The translations under genes and the position numbers were made by a program. This document shows, one piece after another, positions 50,493-63,054 of a stretch of DNA of 64,000 nucleotides. Below the pieces are notes generated by a model that worked only from the letters and a program-made list of their open reading frames with translations, made no database searches and was not told the origin of the DNA. This DNA is from Erythrocercus mccallii (lineage: Eukaryota; Chordata; Aves; Passeriformes; Dicruridae), in the NCBI GenBank assembly GCA_013397435.1, contig VZRG01000163.1:365505-429504 (forward strand), read 5' to 3'. Numbering within the stretch: the first letter of the stretch is position 1; each line of letters starts with the position of its first letter.

Positions 50493-51310
50493 GCAATGCT
50501 GCCAAAACAAAGTTAAAAAAAATAATAGTTTTGGTTCAACACATTTAGCTAAATACCTGAAATTATTAGTATAGTCTTAGAACTTCTTATTTATTCTTTA
50601 CTCACTGTTATGCATAGCCTTTTGACTGTTTTCCATAAACTCCCCTGTGTTCAACGGTCTTTGAGGAACTAAAACAGTTTTCAAGTAGTATGATGTAAAC
50701 ACAATGAAATAAGGAAAGTCAGTGGAATTAAATTATTTGCTATTGATGGCTATGAATAAATGAGGTGCTATTTGGAGTAATAAATATAATACTGGTGTGT
50801 AAATATTAGTGAGTTTCAGAGTCCATGTAAATTATTCAATGAATAATCAGGAGTTGGATCATGTTTATAGTCAAATCAGACACCGGTTTGCTTAAGAAAT
50901 TCAGAAATCCTAGAAGAAATCTTCCTGGAGGACTGCAAAATTGCTTATTTGAGCTAACAAAATTGACTTAAACCAGCAGATAATTGAAGTATTACTTCTT
51001 TCAAAATAAAAGATTAGAAACTTGAGCACCCAGATGTGGTTTCAAATGAAACAGAGAGACAGAACCTGGTTTGATAGACAGGGAAGGGAATGTCCTCTGT
51101 TCCTGACTCTAAGAAATTAAATAAGCATTAGAATAGCATTCACAGCAGGTTTTCTCTGTGTCTAAGACAGTGCTAATGATGAGAATAATACATTTCCCTG
51201 GTAGGGTTCCACTTGGAACACAGCATTCTGTTCCTGTCTATTCAGATTAAACAAGACATTGCAGGATTTGAAAAGTATAGAGGCAAAGTGCATCGAGCTA
51301 TGAAGACAGA

Positions 51311-51364
51311 ATTGTACAAAAAACCAAGTAAACATGTGTTTATTGTACAAAAAACAAGTAAACA
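51311..51364. repeat. Two-copy tandem duplication, 31-bp period
   Basis: ATTGTACAAAAAACCAAGTA plus AACA recurs 31 bp later as ATTGTACAAAAAACAAGTAA plus ACA, with one base deleted. Confidence 0.85.
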
Positions 51365-51475
51365 AGAAATGCCAGGGACATTAAAGGTTCAGAGAAAATA
51401 GACAACATCTTGAACATGTGTACAATAGATCTGACAGGTGTGATGATACAGCTCCTGTAGCCACATGCAAACCAT

Positions 51476-51516
51476 ATCCATCCATAACAGTGCAAAACAT
51501 ACCATCCATAACAGTG
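51476..51516. repeat. Short direct repeat of CCATCCATAACAGTG
   Basis: The 15-bp word occurs at 51478-51492 and again at 51502-51516, a 24-bp period, about 110 bp from the neighbouring tandem duplication. Confidence 0.85.
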
Positions 51517-52384
51517 TTCTTTAAATATTATAGACAGATACTGAATACCAATTAAGTCTAAGGTTGCCAAAATACCCATTACAAGATAATGTTTACAGTG
51601 AATTACTAAATGAGTCATTCAGATATAGAGTATTATGATTTTTATTTTTCAGATATACATGATACATTTGTCCTATGAAAGCATTGGGGCACACTTCTGC
51701 TAAGGATTTGACAGTTTCCAAGAACAAAATCATGGAAGCACATACTTTTCGTTACTTAGAAAATATTTTTAAAGTCATTTTACTGTCAATCTCTAGTCTC
51801 TTTCATGTACTTCAGAGTGACGGCTTGAAACACATTTGAGTTGAGTTGTTCTGCTTTTTCTATCCCTAAGAAAACTTTCAGTGCCATTAAAAAAAAAAAA
51901 AATTGCGAAATTTTGATTTTATGAGGACTGCACTGAGCTGACAAGGATTCTGATAGAGTTTGGCAACTTTGGGTAGACTGAAGAGTCCATTTTCATTGAG
52001 TTTTTCACTACAGGTCTTCCAGATGATCAAACTGTCTGAACTTCTCCACAAAGCAATGTTACCTCTGGAATCACTACGAGAGTTCCACCCACAGGGAATG
52101 TTGCTGCTCTCAGCTGCAGGAGGCAGTCCTTGATACAGAGGGAGTTCCCATTCCCTCCTCTCCTTGTGGCCTGCAAGCCTGGTGGAACATGGTGCCAAAT
52201 AAGAGGCAGATGAGCAGCAAGAGAGAGTCAGTCTCAGACCAGGCAAAGATCTGCACCTGGAGATGTGAGCCAGGGCTGGGAAGAGAGGCAGGGAGAAGAG
52301 TGGAAGAAGGAAAGTGAGGTGGAGCACGGGAGCCACACTAAATGATCATTGGATAGGAGAACAAGGACAGAGGTATTCTGCATA

Positions 52385-52500
52385 TAGACTGCTCATTTTC
52401 AAAATGAGAAGCTGAGCCCAGAGGACATGTCTGTGCAATGGATGGCAAAGCATCCTGCCTTACTCCATTCTGGTCTAACCAGCTGCCTAACAGACATTAA
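52385..52500 (+). mobile_element. Possible MIR/CORE-SINE relic
   Basis: TCATTTTCAAAATGAGAAGC, TGAGCCCAGAGGACATGTC, then TCCATTCTGGTCTAACCAGC TGCCTAA resemble the MIR blocks cattttacagatgaggaaac, tgaggcccagagaggt and ccagtgctctaaccactaga. The middle section is poorly preserved. Confidence 0.4.
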
Positions 52501-54559
52501 GGTTTCACAGTTGCTGCAGGCTCTTTTGTTAAATGATACAACCTAGAGAGCCAGCAGTCTGAACCCAGCTTAATAGATCCCAGAGCAGAATCCAGTATTA
52601 TTCTGGGGAAGAGTCTGCTTTTTCCTGTGGGTATTGTGTCTGTTTATTTTTAGGTTAAAAAAAACAACAACCCAACCAACTCAAATATTAGACTTTTTAA
52701 AGAATATTAATCTTGCAAAAATCTATTCAAAGGTTGAGAAAGACCAGAACATTACTTTTGCAGTCTGATTTTTTGCAATATCTTTAATTACAGGATCACA
52801 TGTCATCTTCTACAGGGCCCTTGTCTCAGTCAGGATGGATATGATATGTGGACAAACTGGGCCCTGTGGGATTGAGTTATGATGCCATTAGTGTCTGAAT
52901 GTGGATTCAGGCTACCCTGATTGCAAAGCAAAGGACATACATTCAAGACACTTGCTCTGGGACTTTAAAGATCCTCAGTGGTGAAGGCTAAAGGGTGAAG
53001 ATTAAACCAGCGATGCATACTAGAAACCATTACTTAACAGCAAGCATTTCCATATTTGAATTAGATTAACAGTGTATGTTTCAATTTTATCTACAGGCTG
53101 TCTTCCTGACCATCATTAACTACCTCATTTCCTGAACCCTGCCAGCAGCAGTTCTTGTGCAGAATTTTTAATAGGATATCCCACTATACAAAGTAAAAAT
53201 GTTAATCAAGAAGACCTCTATCCAAATTGCTCATTTCTCTTAAACTGTTTTACCAAACAGATCCAAAAACCTTTACCCAAGATAAAATGTGCATAAAACA
53301 CATTTTCTTTTCATTTGAAATTGAATACTGAACTCCAGGAGTCAAGTTCAGGTTTCAGTTTTATTTTTTTAATTAAAAATAAAAAAAATTAATTTTGCTT
53401 TTCTGTCCCTCTCTTTCCACCCATCTATATTGACAGCTACAGCAGGTATAGACCCCAAATGAAAGTTGCTGCAGGGAAATGTATCCATTTTACTGGAGTA
53501 ACTTGTGTGATTTCTCATAAATGCTTTATAATAATGACAGTCACAGCTCAGAAGCTATCATGGTCTTTTTCCCAGGAGAGCAATATGTGAGCCATACTTG
53601 GTGTTTAACCTTTCCTGAGAGGGCAAATGAAGTAGGAGTCAGGCATATCAAGAACTAGAGGGGGAACTGTATAATCAAACATTTTAAACAAAAAGTCATT
53701 AAAATAGTTTGTTCTGGTCCTTTTCTTTGTTTTGATGGGGGATGGGGGGGGGTCAGAGAGATGGAGTGCTACAAGTGACATTGTAAAAACACTTCATAAC
53801 AGATCAAAGCAACCAAAGCTTTTCCACATTAATTTTCAAGTTGTCCAGACATTTAACTCACTCAAGGGAATCAGAGACCTCCCTTTTCATGGTTTTATCC
53901 CCAGGTGGGGCAAACTGAGGATATCAGTGCTGTACACTCAGATGCTCCACCTGCATGTGTCCAGGGTGCTACAGCACACTGGGGATCTGCTCGTGGGTTT
54001 GGCCTTGCAACAGTGGAATCTTCAGCAGCTACTGCAACTGATCTCAGTGCATGCAAGATGAAACCATTCCTAAGTACGCAAAACACATGTGGACATCTCA
54101 AAACTTGAAAGAAACAGCTCAGCCCTTGAAAAAGCCATCCTAGATTCATTTGTAGTATCCTATAGGATATTACATTATTGGTAGTCTGTCTCTAATGTTG
54201 AAGAGCCCACACGAGCCTCTAATCAGAATATAGACCCTTTATTAACTTACCAGTGAGCATGAGCCTTTTCATCTGGAATAAAATGTTCCTGCAGCAGCCA
54301 GACACATAGGAAAGACATTTGTGCTATAATGGCCACTGTAAATGTATTTTACCCTCAAAAAAAAAAAATCAGAGGAATTACTGTATATTTAGCATGTTAC
54401 AAATACCTATCTCACAACAAATTTGACATTAAAATCATTGCGGTCTTTGCACTGGGGGTGATTTTTTTTTCTTAAGTGCTAGGGAGGTAAATGAGAACAT
54501 AATTACATTGTCAAAGTCAATAATAGCAAGCAGCCTCTGTCAGGTCTTGCTGTGCTCAG
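52501..54559. other. AT-rich non-coding DNA
   Basis: Contains an AT palindromic low-complexity tract (53354-53395), a G-rich run (53737-53752: five and nine G separated by AT) and an A-run near 54357-54368. Short frames at 53732-54149 run on both strands with no recognisable protein. Confidence 0.6.
53354..53395. repeat. AT-only inverted low-complexity tract
   Basis: ATTTTTTTAATTAAAAATAA and flanks can fold back on themselves, since T-runs are followed by A-runs around AATT. Likely slippage-prone. Confidence 0.75.
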
Positions 54560-54845
54560 CACTGTTTCACAGGAACTGCTGGGGAGTTCTTCCGCCACCA
54601 ATCCATTTGGCTCCATTTAAGAACTGACTACAGGAAGGTAGTTATTGTACAAGATTAGTTTCCTGTATGCTGCAAACTGGCAGTAGCAGAAAAATGCAGG
54701 ATGAATTTATTAGCTCGCAAGGTCAACTAATAAAAACAAAAATGATGCAACTCAGACCGTTGTTTACTTTAAGTCGATTGGCTTATTAGACTTCATTCAA
54801 AATTCAAACTAGTTAACTCCTGCATTTCCAGCCTGAAAAATTGTC
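54560..54845. promoter_or_regulatory. Densest transcription-factor-site cluster; candidate enhancer
   Basis: Within 100 bp there are CAAGGTCA at 54718-54725 (NR5A/ERR nuclear-receptor half site), TGATGCAA at 54743-54750 (C/EBP-ATF composite type), TGTTTAC at 54761-54767 (forkhead) and GTTAAC at 54812-54817 (HNF1-like half). CpGs are kept in CTTCCGCCAC, GCTCGCAAGG, AGACCGTTG and AGTCGATTGG. The text is complex, with no repeat signature, and ends at a purine tract. Motif matches are direct observations; enhancer activity is inference. Confidence 0.3.
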
Positions 54846-54881
54846 ATAGAAAAAGAAAAGAAAAAAAAAAAGAAAAAAAAT
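54846..54881. repeat. A-rich purine tract (GAAAA)n
   Basis: A runs broken by single G over about 35 bp. Confidence 0.85.
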
Positions 54882-57011
54882 TCTGGACGTTCCTTCTCAA
54901 GGAATTTTGTAGGACTACTATGTCCTGTTCTTAAAAAATAAAACCCCTCCCTAAATATATTGACCTTGATACCACAGGTAACTGTACCAGTTATATTATG
55001 TCACTAATATGGGAAAAATATGATGATAAAGATGATTATAGAATATTTAATTTGTGCAATGGGCAGTTTTAAACTTGGGAGAACCTGTTGCTAAATGAGA
55101 TTGAGCTTTTGGTCTAAACACCATTTTTAATTGAATTTCAAAGAAAAAACACATAATTTTCAGACAAACTAAGAATTTGAAGATGATAATAGAATTGTGA
55201 TGTCCCCCAGAAACAATATATGATGCAAATTTAATTTATTGATGCTTTTTCTAAACATAAACTGTGAAGGAACCATGACAAAACTATAACATTGTTTCAA
55301 AAATTAGTAACTTTGTGCTTCAAACAGCAGATAATTTTGGTCAGTCTTGAGTTTTCTCTGGAGTCTGAACAAGCACAGACACTCACGCAGGTGAAAAACT
55401 GGATAAAAAGAGGAATTTTGAACTTTGTTGTAATACCTGTACAACCTTGCTCCAGATTAGCCATTAGAAATTCTGAGTACTTAAATTATTTAACGGGATT
55501 TTTTGAAGCTCCTAAATAAGTTGCAGGCACAGTACCCAACTTACTTTGAAGTACTTTGATGTTGGCCGTCCTGCCTTTCCTAGAGAAATGCCTTAGGCTG
55601 AAGCCTTTAGGACATGAAGAGGGGCACACCTTGGCCCTGACTGTGCTCCCCACCCAGGCCTTGCTTCACCTGCTCTTTGGACAGCAGGACACCAGGATCT
55701 CAAACTTTCCATACAGCCAAGGAGGGATCAGCAAGTGCCTCTGAGGAGCACCAAAGAGAGATTCAAACCCTCATTGTTAACCACCAGCTCCTTGCTGCTG
55801 GTTGTAAGGTGGAACAATGGGACTTTTGAGTCCTTCTCAGAGATTAGCACTCAGATCTGTTCCCTCTAAATCAGTAGGTCAGTGTATCTGCCTCCTCCCT
55901 AGTACAGACACATATCTCACTGCATGTCATTCATGCACCCCTAAAAAGATCAGTGGTTAGAGTTTTGATAGGAAGAAATTTTTTTTCACTAAGAATTAAT
56001 GTAATACCCACGATGTAAAGTTATTTAATGCACGTATATTTCATATACAGCTTAAATATATATGTAGTGGAGACATAGAATCATGATCATCAAGACCATT
56101 GACTACAAACTTAACATCTGATAACAACAGTTGTTAGAGATGCTCGTTTGTGGTGACCAAGTTTGCAATGGCCAGAGGCATTGACTGCTTTTTCAATGAA
56201 AAGACAAAGAATGAGTACTTGCAGGCCTAAAATCTTGACTGGTAGAAGTCTTAACAGCATGAGATCTGATTTTACAATGCCCTGGTGATGTTCTTCAACT
56301 GATCTTACATCAGATGGTTATCTGAAAGGACCCCTGAACCACTACACCAGTGACACCAAACATCCCGAGCCAGATTTCAAGAGTAAGAATTTTCTCTGCC
56401 TCTTTCTAAACAGAACCCTCCAAACAGTCCACCACATGCCTCAGAAGGTCACTGTTCATCAGATTTCATCAAGTCAGTGAAGGATGTAGGAGGGAAAAAT
56501 CAGGTCATGATGATAATTGGCAGGTCAGACTACTAAATGAAAGCAGTAGATGATATGGGCTATTGTACTAGGCATGCTCTTCAGCACTGGGGCAGATTGA
56601 GATTTTTCCCCTGCTGGATGCCCAGCTTCCAGAAGGATGTTATAGCAGAACTCAGAGCACATTGATCCTTCTCTGGGAATGGAAAGCTGGGCCATACTGT
56701 AACTGAGAAAGTGACATCCAAGGCAGAATAGGCAAAGATGAGGCTGACTTCCAGCAGGAAAGGGTAAAACCAGACTATAAGCCTCTGCTTTCTGGACACT
56801 AACATCAAAATAATGCAGAAAAACAAAAGCAATTATTTTCCTGAGAGTAAGAAACCTGTTATTTTCTTGCTATGGAAAGCTGAGATTTCAGTTGCTTACA
56901 CAGCTGTTTCCTGTTCTGTAGGGTGCCTGTCCCTTGGAAATAAAAAAGTGTCATGAAATACAGGAAGACAATGGCACAAATTCCGCTGTCCTCCTTAAAC
57001 ACACCCCTTCT
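54882..57011. other. AT-rich non-coding DNA
   Basis: No gene recognised. Frames stay below 85 codons. The 55556-55960 part is GC-richer without a recognised feature. Confidence 0.6.
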
Positions 57012-57225
57012 AGGCTAACACTCTTTTACAGGGAGGGTGGTGAAAGACTGGAACAGGTTTCCCAGAGAGATGAGACATGCTCCCTTCCTGGAAACACTCA
57101 AGGTCAGGGTGCATCATGCTCTGAGCAACCTGATCCAGCTGAAGATGTCCCTGCTCATTGCAGGGGGCTTAGACTGGATAGTCTTTAAAGGTCCCCTCCA
57201 ACCTAAGCTATTCTGATTCTGTGTA
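57012..57225 (+). mobile_element. CR1 LINE, 3'-end fragment
   Basis: AGGGAGGGTGGTGAAAGACT, GGAACAGGTTTCCCAGAGAG, CTTCCTGGAAACACTCAAGG, GAGCAACCTGATCCAGCTG, GATAGTCTTTAAAGGTCCCC, TCCAACCTAAGCTATTCTGA and ATTCTGTG follow the CR1 3' end in order. Plus strand is sense. 5'-truncated, with no coding capacity. Confidence 0.95.
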
Positions 57226-58638
57226 TGACTTTCTACAGCTGATGAAGGCATATAGTCTTCCTGCAAGATAAACAAGCAGCTTCATGGACCAGGCAGCCTT
57301 ATTCAGCTTTATTGTCCAGACTGAGACAGAGGAGCCTGTGTGTCCCCAGGTGCAGGGACATGTCTTGGCTGTGCCCTGACCTTGCAAATGAATAATACCC
57401 ATTCACAGTGACACCAGTCTGCACTCAGGTGAAGGAAACCCAGGTGGGTGCCACCTCATCAGAGAAACAGGATTTTGATATGCACTGTGGCAGGACCAAG
57501 CAAATAAATCAAAATTTGCTTCCAGGAGCTAAGCCTACAGACAAGCTCCTCACTCACTACCACTGAGGTTCAGTGGTGAGACCTCCCTGCCTCAGAGATG
57601 CTCTGAATCACCTTCACATTTGAGCCAGGTCTGGGATAGGATCTGGACCTCTTAAACTGGGATCTGGAATTGACTCCATCTTATTTCTGGCATTGCCCTG
57701 TACCCCAGAGATTGCCCAGTCCCATGGAGGCAGGGCAACGGGACAGTTATTTTATATTCAGCCAGTCTAAGCCTGGGTATCCAGCAAAGAGAAAGGATGG
57801 CCCAGTTGAGAAAGCAAAGGCACCACAGCCTTTCCCAGCACTGCTTGTGCATTTCTTAATTGTCATCAGCTAAAAAGGAGCAGCAGTTAAGAACCCAGGC
57901 AATGCCTTTTCCCAGAGAAGCAGCCTCATGTCTACAGTCTCAGATGCCTTCTTGTTTATTAGTCTCTCCCTTCAGCTCCTAAAGTCCTGGGTCTCTTCAA
58001 CTCAGAATCCCCAGTCATGCCAAGCACTTCATTTGCCCACCCTGTACAATTTTGTCAGGAAGATTTACTGATATCCTGTAGCAAATAAATCAGAGCCAGA
58101 GTGGAATGTGAATCTGTGTAAAAAAGTCACACAAAATGCTATTTTCTGGAAGATCTCAAGCCACTTCTAAAAAAAGCAAGTAAGATGAATGATAACTCTT
58201 TTGAGACTTAGGAGTATAATGTATAGCATCAGAGAGCAGGGCTAGAGCAATTTGCAGCACATAAGGCTTCTGTGCTGAGTCTCTGTTAACTGAAGTCTGC
58301 AGAGGCAAATACTGTGCCCTTAGCACTAACATGCTCTGGAAATAGAGATTAAATGCAATGGTGTTAGAACCAAGCACTGACATGGGGTTTCAAACTGTTC
58401 AGCAGACCAAAAGCACCAGCCACCCAGGGCTTCTCATGGGGAATCAGCAACTGCCTTAATTCAGGGTCCAAAGATTACAGTCTTGAACAAAATGCAGATT
58501 TCCTTGTCCATGTCATGTTTAGGAAAGACAAAAAAGAAAAGAAGGAGGGAAATGCAATTTGGTGGGACTTGGTTATCATAGATCAGATGACATAATAAGA
58601 TTATTCACTGATGCCCATCCAAAATACATTATGTTACT
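57226..58638. other. Non-coding DNA, slightly GC-richer
   Basis: Open frames of up to 75 codons on both strands with no recognisable protein. No repeat family recognised between the two CR1 copies. Confidence 0.55.
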
Positions 58639-58744
58639 CTGAGAAACCTGGTCTAGTGGAAGATGTCCCTGCCCACAGGAAGGCCTTGGAACCAGATGAT
58701 CTTTAAGGCCCTTCCAACCCAGATCATTTTATGATTCTGTGATA
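58639..58744 (+). mobile_element. CR1 LINE, 3'-end fragment
   Basis: AACCTGGTCTAGTGGAAGA, TGTCCCTGCCCACAGGAAG, GATGATCTTTAAGGCCCTTC and CAACCCAGATCATTTTATGA, then TTCTGTGAT, the CR1 tail. Only about 105 bp is present. Confidence 0.95.
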
Positions 58745-61282
58745 TGGACTGGCTTGCTGGCATGTCCAATGCCTTCTGGAAGATCTTGAGGGAATCACAA
58801 TGTGTCAAGAAGATTTCATCTCAGGGGATTTTGAGGGTTACGCTTTTCATGTAAACTAAGCAGATTTAGTGGCTTTGGTAAGTGAAAACAGTTATGAATT
58901 CAGAGATAATTTTCATGTGTGTCACATGAAAATCTGAAACATATCACTTGAAACGCTGAAGCATGTTTTGAAAATGGTGGTTGTGGGGCAGACAGCTTTT
59001 ACCTATTTCATAACCCTGCTCACTGAGGCTACCCACCAAAAGAGATGAAATCATTCATTTGAGAATTTCCTCTCAGAATGAGAATGCCCACAGCCTCCTG
59101 TCTGCCAGGGGAGATTGGCTCTTGTAATTAAGCTATCCCAGCTCTTTTTATCAAGGCTCAGGAAGGCTTGAGGGCAGGTGCTTCTGCCTGCTTCTTGGCA
59201 TCCCACAAAGTGAGAGCCTTGGAGCGGGAAAGAGGAGAACAAGTGTGTCCTTCCTTGCCCCATTGTCTCCCACAGGGAAGTGAGGTTGCATCTTGAAACC
59301 CTGCCTTAGTGGCCCACCAAAACATTCAGGATTTTAATCTGTAATTTAATCTGTGCAGGGTTCAGCAGTGCAGCCAAACTGGTCTATGGCAGGAAGTTGG
59401 GGGGGGGGATGGGGGGCGGTTCTGCCTTGAGCTATGATGTGCAACAAAGCAATTCCTGCTTTAGGTGAGAGGAATTGTTTTTATGACTGCCTCCATCAGA
59501 TAGAAGAAAGAAATTGTCTTGCCTGGTGTCCAGGATTGTCAAATAATTGTGAGCAAGCCATGACATGATGCTGAGAAAATAAGTAGGAACAGGTTTGTGT
59601 TGACCTAAATGAGGATTGCACAAAGCTTCCTTTCTCCTGTTCAGTTATCTTGGTTCTTGCAACTAAAGGAAGTGGAAGCACAAAGTCTGAGGAAGCGTGA
59701 ACTTGGTTCAGTTTTTAATCCTAACAGAAGCTGCCTTTTAAATTACAAACTGAATCCATGTTTTATCAATCTCTGCCTTACAGTCTTGCTGAGATTTCTC
59801 ACATTCCTTTGCTAGCCAGTTTAATTAGAATTTTAAGGCTTTCATGTTCAAGGTGTCCACTTTGAGCCTATGGGGTCAGCAGAGTTCAAAGGAAAGGATG
59901 AAAAACTTCCAAAGTCTCAAACAGAAACAAACCTTATCTCAGCTTCACAAATGCTGAGAAATTTTGGATTTGAAGGCAGAGATTGCAGTTTGAGTTTGTA
60001 GGCAGAAGGGAGAGTTATGCCACCATTGGGCTTCCCCACGTGTTATGAAGCTGATCAACCTTCGCACAAATCCTGAGCCAAAAGGGCTACACCAGAGATA
60101 CTTAGGCTGGAAAAAAGAATATACCAACTCCTCTTGCTTGCTTAGGCCAACACTAGTCTGAAGACTTACACCTGGAGAATTTTTATCACTGCTGAGGTAC
60201 AAAGATTTATGAGGTCACATCTGGCATCATACATGAGAAATGTTAGTGCTACCTCTTATTTGGAATTGTAACTTGCCATAATTCCCCCACAAAAAAAAAC
60301 CCATTAAAAGTCTAAGAAATCATCAATAAATAGAATACAAATTAAAAATTCTACAGTTTAGTGCACGTTCAGTGACCTATCTGCCCATACATATCCAAAT
60401 TGTTACAAGTTGCAGGTCTGGTTTTGAAATTTCCAGTGTTTATAGAATAACAAGGGACATGATAAAACCAGGTGACAGGATTTCTAGTAATATTCAAAGA
60501 ATAGAATATAAAGAATTATTCCTACCCACTAGTGCAGAAACACAGAGCTAAATGAATAAAAGAATGAATACACACTCTGCAAACTCACTCTTCCTTCCAG
60601 GCGAGATTAGATGTCTGATTAATCTGTTCTGCATAAAATCTGTCATGCATAGCCATGCACATTCTGCATACAAAGACAACAGTCTTCCTGTCCCAGCAAA
60701 GATGGGGCTGAACCCTATCAACAGGGTCATCACACAAGAGAGTCAGGTTTGGGAGTTTTTGCCTGTTCCCAATTTAAAATTCCCTGCCAGCTAGAAGGGG
60801 ATAAACTTTGTAATTACCCTGAACCAAGGTAGTAGCAAATGTTATAGTGGAAGAGTACACCTCAGGCCTGGAGTCAGAGCAAGTATAGCCAGGATCGTTG
60901 GGCAGATGTTCCTGGTAGAGCTGTATCTGTCAAATATTGCTGCCACGGGTGGTTACAGGGCTATTACCTTGCTTAAAACAGGAGAGCAGCTATATTAATA
61001 CCTTCTATGTGGAGGTGGAGAACACCCAGAAAGCTTCAGTACAATTACTGTCATCCCAGGCTTCCTCATCAAAGGCTGTATAAACCCTTCTGGTTTGTGA
61101 GAAGGAGGACGCTCAAAGGAATGCATCTCTTGGCCCTGAAAACATACACAGAAGCCAAAGCCCAAGGAAAGCAATCAAAATGCTAAGGAAAGATCTTGAT
61201 TGAAAGTGATATTGAGGAATATTTGGAACAGTGCAACACTGGCAGAAGGGAAAGCAGAAAAACTCTTGTCACAATCCAGACT
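58745..61282. other. Non-coding DNA
   Basis: A G-rich run lies at 59399-59419. No exon or transposon recognised. Frames of up to 85 codons look random. Confidence 0.6.
59399..59419 (+). repeat. G-rich run
   Basis: Ten G, AT, six G, C and two G. It does not meet the strict four-run, three-tetrad quadruplex pattern without bulges, but is likely to be unstable in length. Confidence 0.8.
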
Positions 61283-62048
61283 ATAGAATCACAGAATGAT
61301 AGAATCATTTAGGTTGGAAAAGGACTTTAAGGTCAAGTCCACCCACTAACCCAATACTGCCAAGGCCCCAATAAACCATGTCCTTAAGTACCATATCTAC
61401 ACAACTTTTGAATAACTCCAGGAATGGTGACTCCATCACTTCTCTGGGCAGCCTGTTCCAGAGGTTTTGACGAACCTTTCAGTGAAAAAAATTTTCCTAA
61501 TGGCCAATCTAAACTCCCCCTGGTGCAACTTGAGGCCATTACTTTTTGAGCTCCATTGCTTGTTTCATGTGAGAAAAGACCAACCCTCACATTGCTACAC
61601 CCTCCTTTCAGGGATGTGTAGAGTGATAAGGTCTCCCCAGAGCCTTCTTTTGTCCACACTAGGCAGCCTAAGCTCCTTCAGCTACTCCTCACAGGACTTG
61701 TGCTCCAGACCCTTCCCCAGCTCTGTTGCCCTTCTCTGGACTATCTCCAGCCCCTCAGTGTCTTTCTTGCAGTGGGGCCCCAGAATCGAACACAGGATTT
61801 CAGGTGAGGCCTCCTCAGTGCTGAGTACAGGGGGACCATCCCTGCCCTGGTCCTGCTGGCCACACTATTGCTGATACAGGCCAGGATGCCATTGGCCTCC
61901 TTGGCCATCTAACATTCTTGGCCACACTGCCAGCTCATGTTCACCCTCAGGTCCTCTTCTGCCAGGAAGCTTTCCAGCCACTCTTCCCCAAGGCTGTAAT
62001 GATGCATGGGATTGACATGACCCAAATGCAGGACCCAGCACTTAGCCA
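61283..62048 (-). mobile_element. CR1 LINE, longest copy in the window (about 766 bp), antisense
   Basis: The plus strand opens with the complement of the CR1 tail (ATAGAATCACAGAATGATAG) and AGGTTGGAAAAGGACTTTAA. It runs through TCTGGGCAGCCTGTTCCAGA, CTAATGGCCAATCTAAACTC, CTGTTGCCCTTCTCTGGACT, GATACAGGCCAGGATGCCAT and CATGACCCAAATGCAGGACC, then loses similarity after CACTTAGCC. The element's sense strand is minus. It covers the 3' UTR and the end of the reverse-transcriptase ORF region, too decayed to encode a protein. Plus frames across it (for example 61467-61874) are antisense artefacts. Confidence 0.97.
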
Positions 62049-63054
62049 CATAGGACCAGTAAAAGGAACAGCTGTAAATGGTATAGGGGAAATGACAGTG
62101 GTTTTCTCCCTCTAAATCTATTATTCTCTTCCTCCTCCATATGTCCCTTTTTTTTCCTTTTTTTCCAACAATAATGTTGGGATGTAATGACACGGATGTC
62201 AATTTAAATAAAATGTCAAATCAAAACAAAGTTTCAGCAACTATAGAGCTGGTCTATCCTGTTCTGTGGAGAAGGCCATGACAAGCTGGCCCCTAAAAAT
62301 ATTACCAAGAGTTATTTCATTCTCACAAGCATTGGCTGATCAATGGAAATTTTGAGAAGTCTTTTGTAGATATTTGTGTATGAGAACATGCACGTAAGAG
62401 AGAAAAAGAGCAGGAATGTGTTGCTATTAAATACCTCACTGCGTCCTAATAAATCCAACACATGAAGGTTGCACTTACTCTACACTCTAGAAGGCATGTT
62501 GTGTTGTTCCCCTGGTACAATTGTTTTGGTCCTCTTATCAGTGTATACTAATATCAGTGTATATTAAAAGCTTTATGCTACTTATATTGAGAGCTGGAAA
62601 CTTCTAAGAATTTCAAAGTTCTATCAGGGAGGAAATAAGAATGGTAGAAGCTCCAGAAACACCCTACAGAGAGATTTAGCTCCTGGCTGTATTTTCACCT
62701 TTAGTCTGTTATTTCAGGCACTTACTGTTTTGCTTCAACCTGCAGAGACATCTATTTTCAGCAACTTTGCTCGATGCAGGAAAAAATGCTATTCATGTTC
62801 ACCTACATTAATTAACTGAGAATTAAATCTGCTTCTGAAATCACATCAAATTTATAGAGCAGAATAGCAGATTAGCCTGAAAACATCAAAGTGCTGAATG
62901 AAGCTGCTCAGCTTCTGTAGTAAAGCAACTTATACGCTTGCTTTGTAAATCACAATAAAGAAAAAAGTGATTTGTTCAGTTCTTTTGACAGCTTTTGTGT
63001 TTTCTCTCATATATTTCACCTCTTGATTCCTTAGTCACAGAATACTCTCAATTA
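62049..63054. other. AT-rich non-coding DNA between CR1 and hairpin
   Basis: T-rich run at about 62148-62166. No gene or repeat family recognised. Confidence 0.6.

Larger units (their letters stand above)
49431..52384. other. AT-rich non-coding DNA with small duplications
   Basis: Contains a T21 run (50472-50492), two local duplications at 51311-51516 and an A-run (51889-51902). A 149-codon minus frame at 51887-52336 starts with a hydrophobic, signal-peptide-like run but opens at GTG and has no recognisable domain. The segment 50760-50895 is complex AT-rich text without a repeat signature. Confidence 0.6.

Noticed and set aside
51887..52336. 149-codon minus-strand frame with a signal-peptide-like hydrophobic start
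   Set aside because: The start is GTG, the tail is Phe from an A-run, and nothing in the middle resembles a secreted protein family. A hydrophobic run from C/T-rich sequence is common.
53737..53752. G-run as a quadruplex
   Set aside because: Only three G-runs of three can be made without bulges. Recorded as G-rich only.
61467..61874. 135-codon plus-strand frame
   Set aside because: It lies wholly in antisense CR1 sequence, so it is a transposon artefact.
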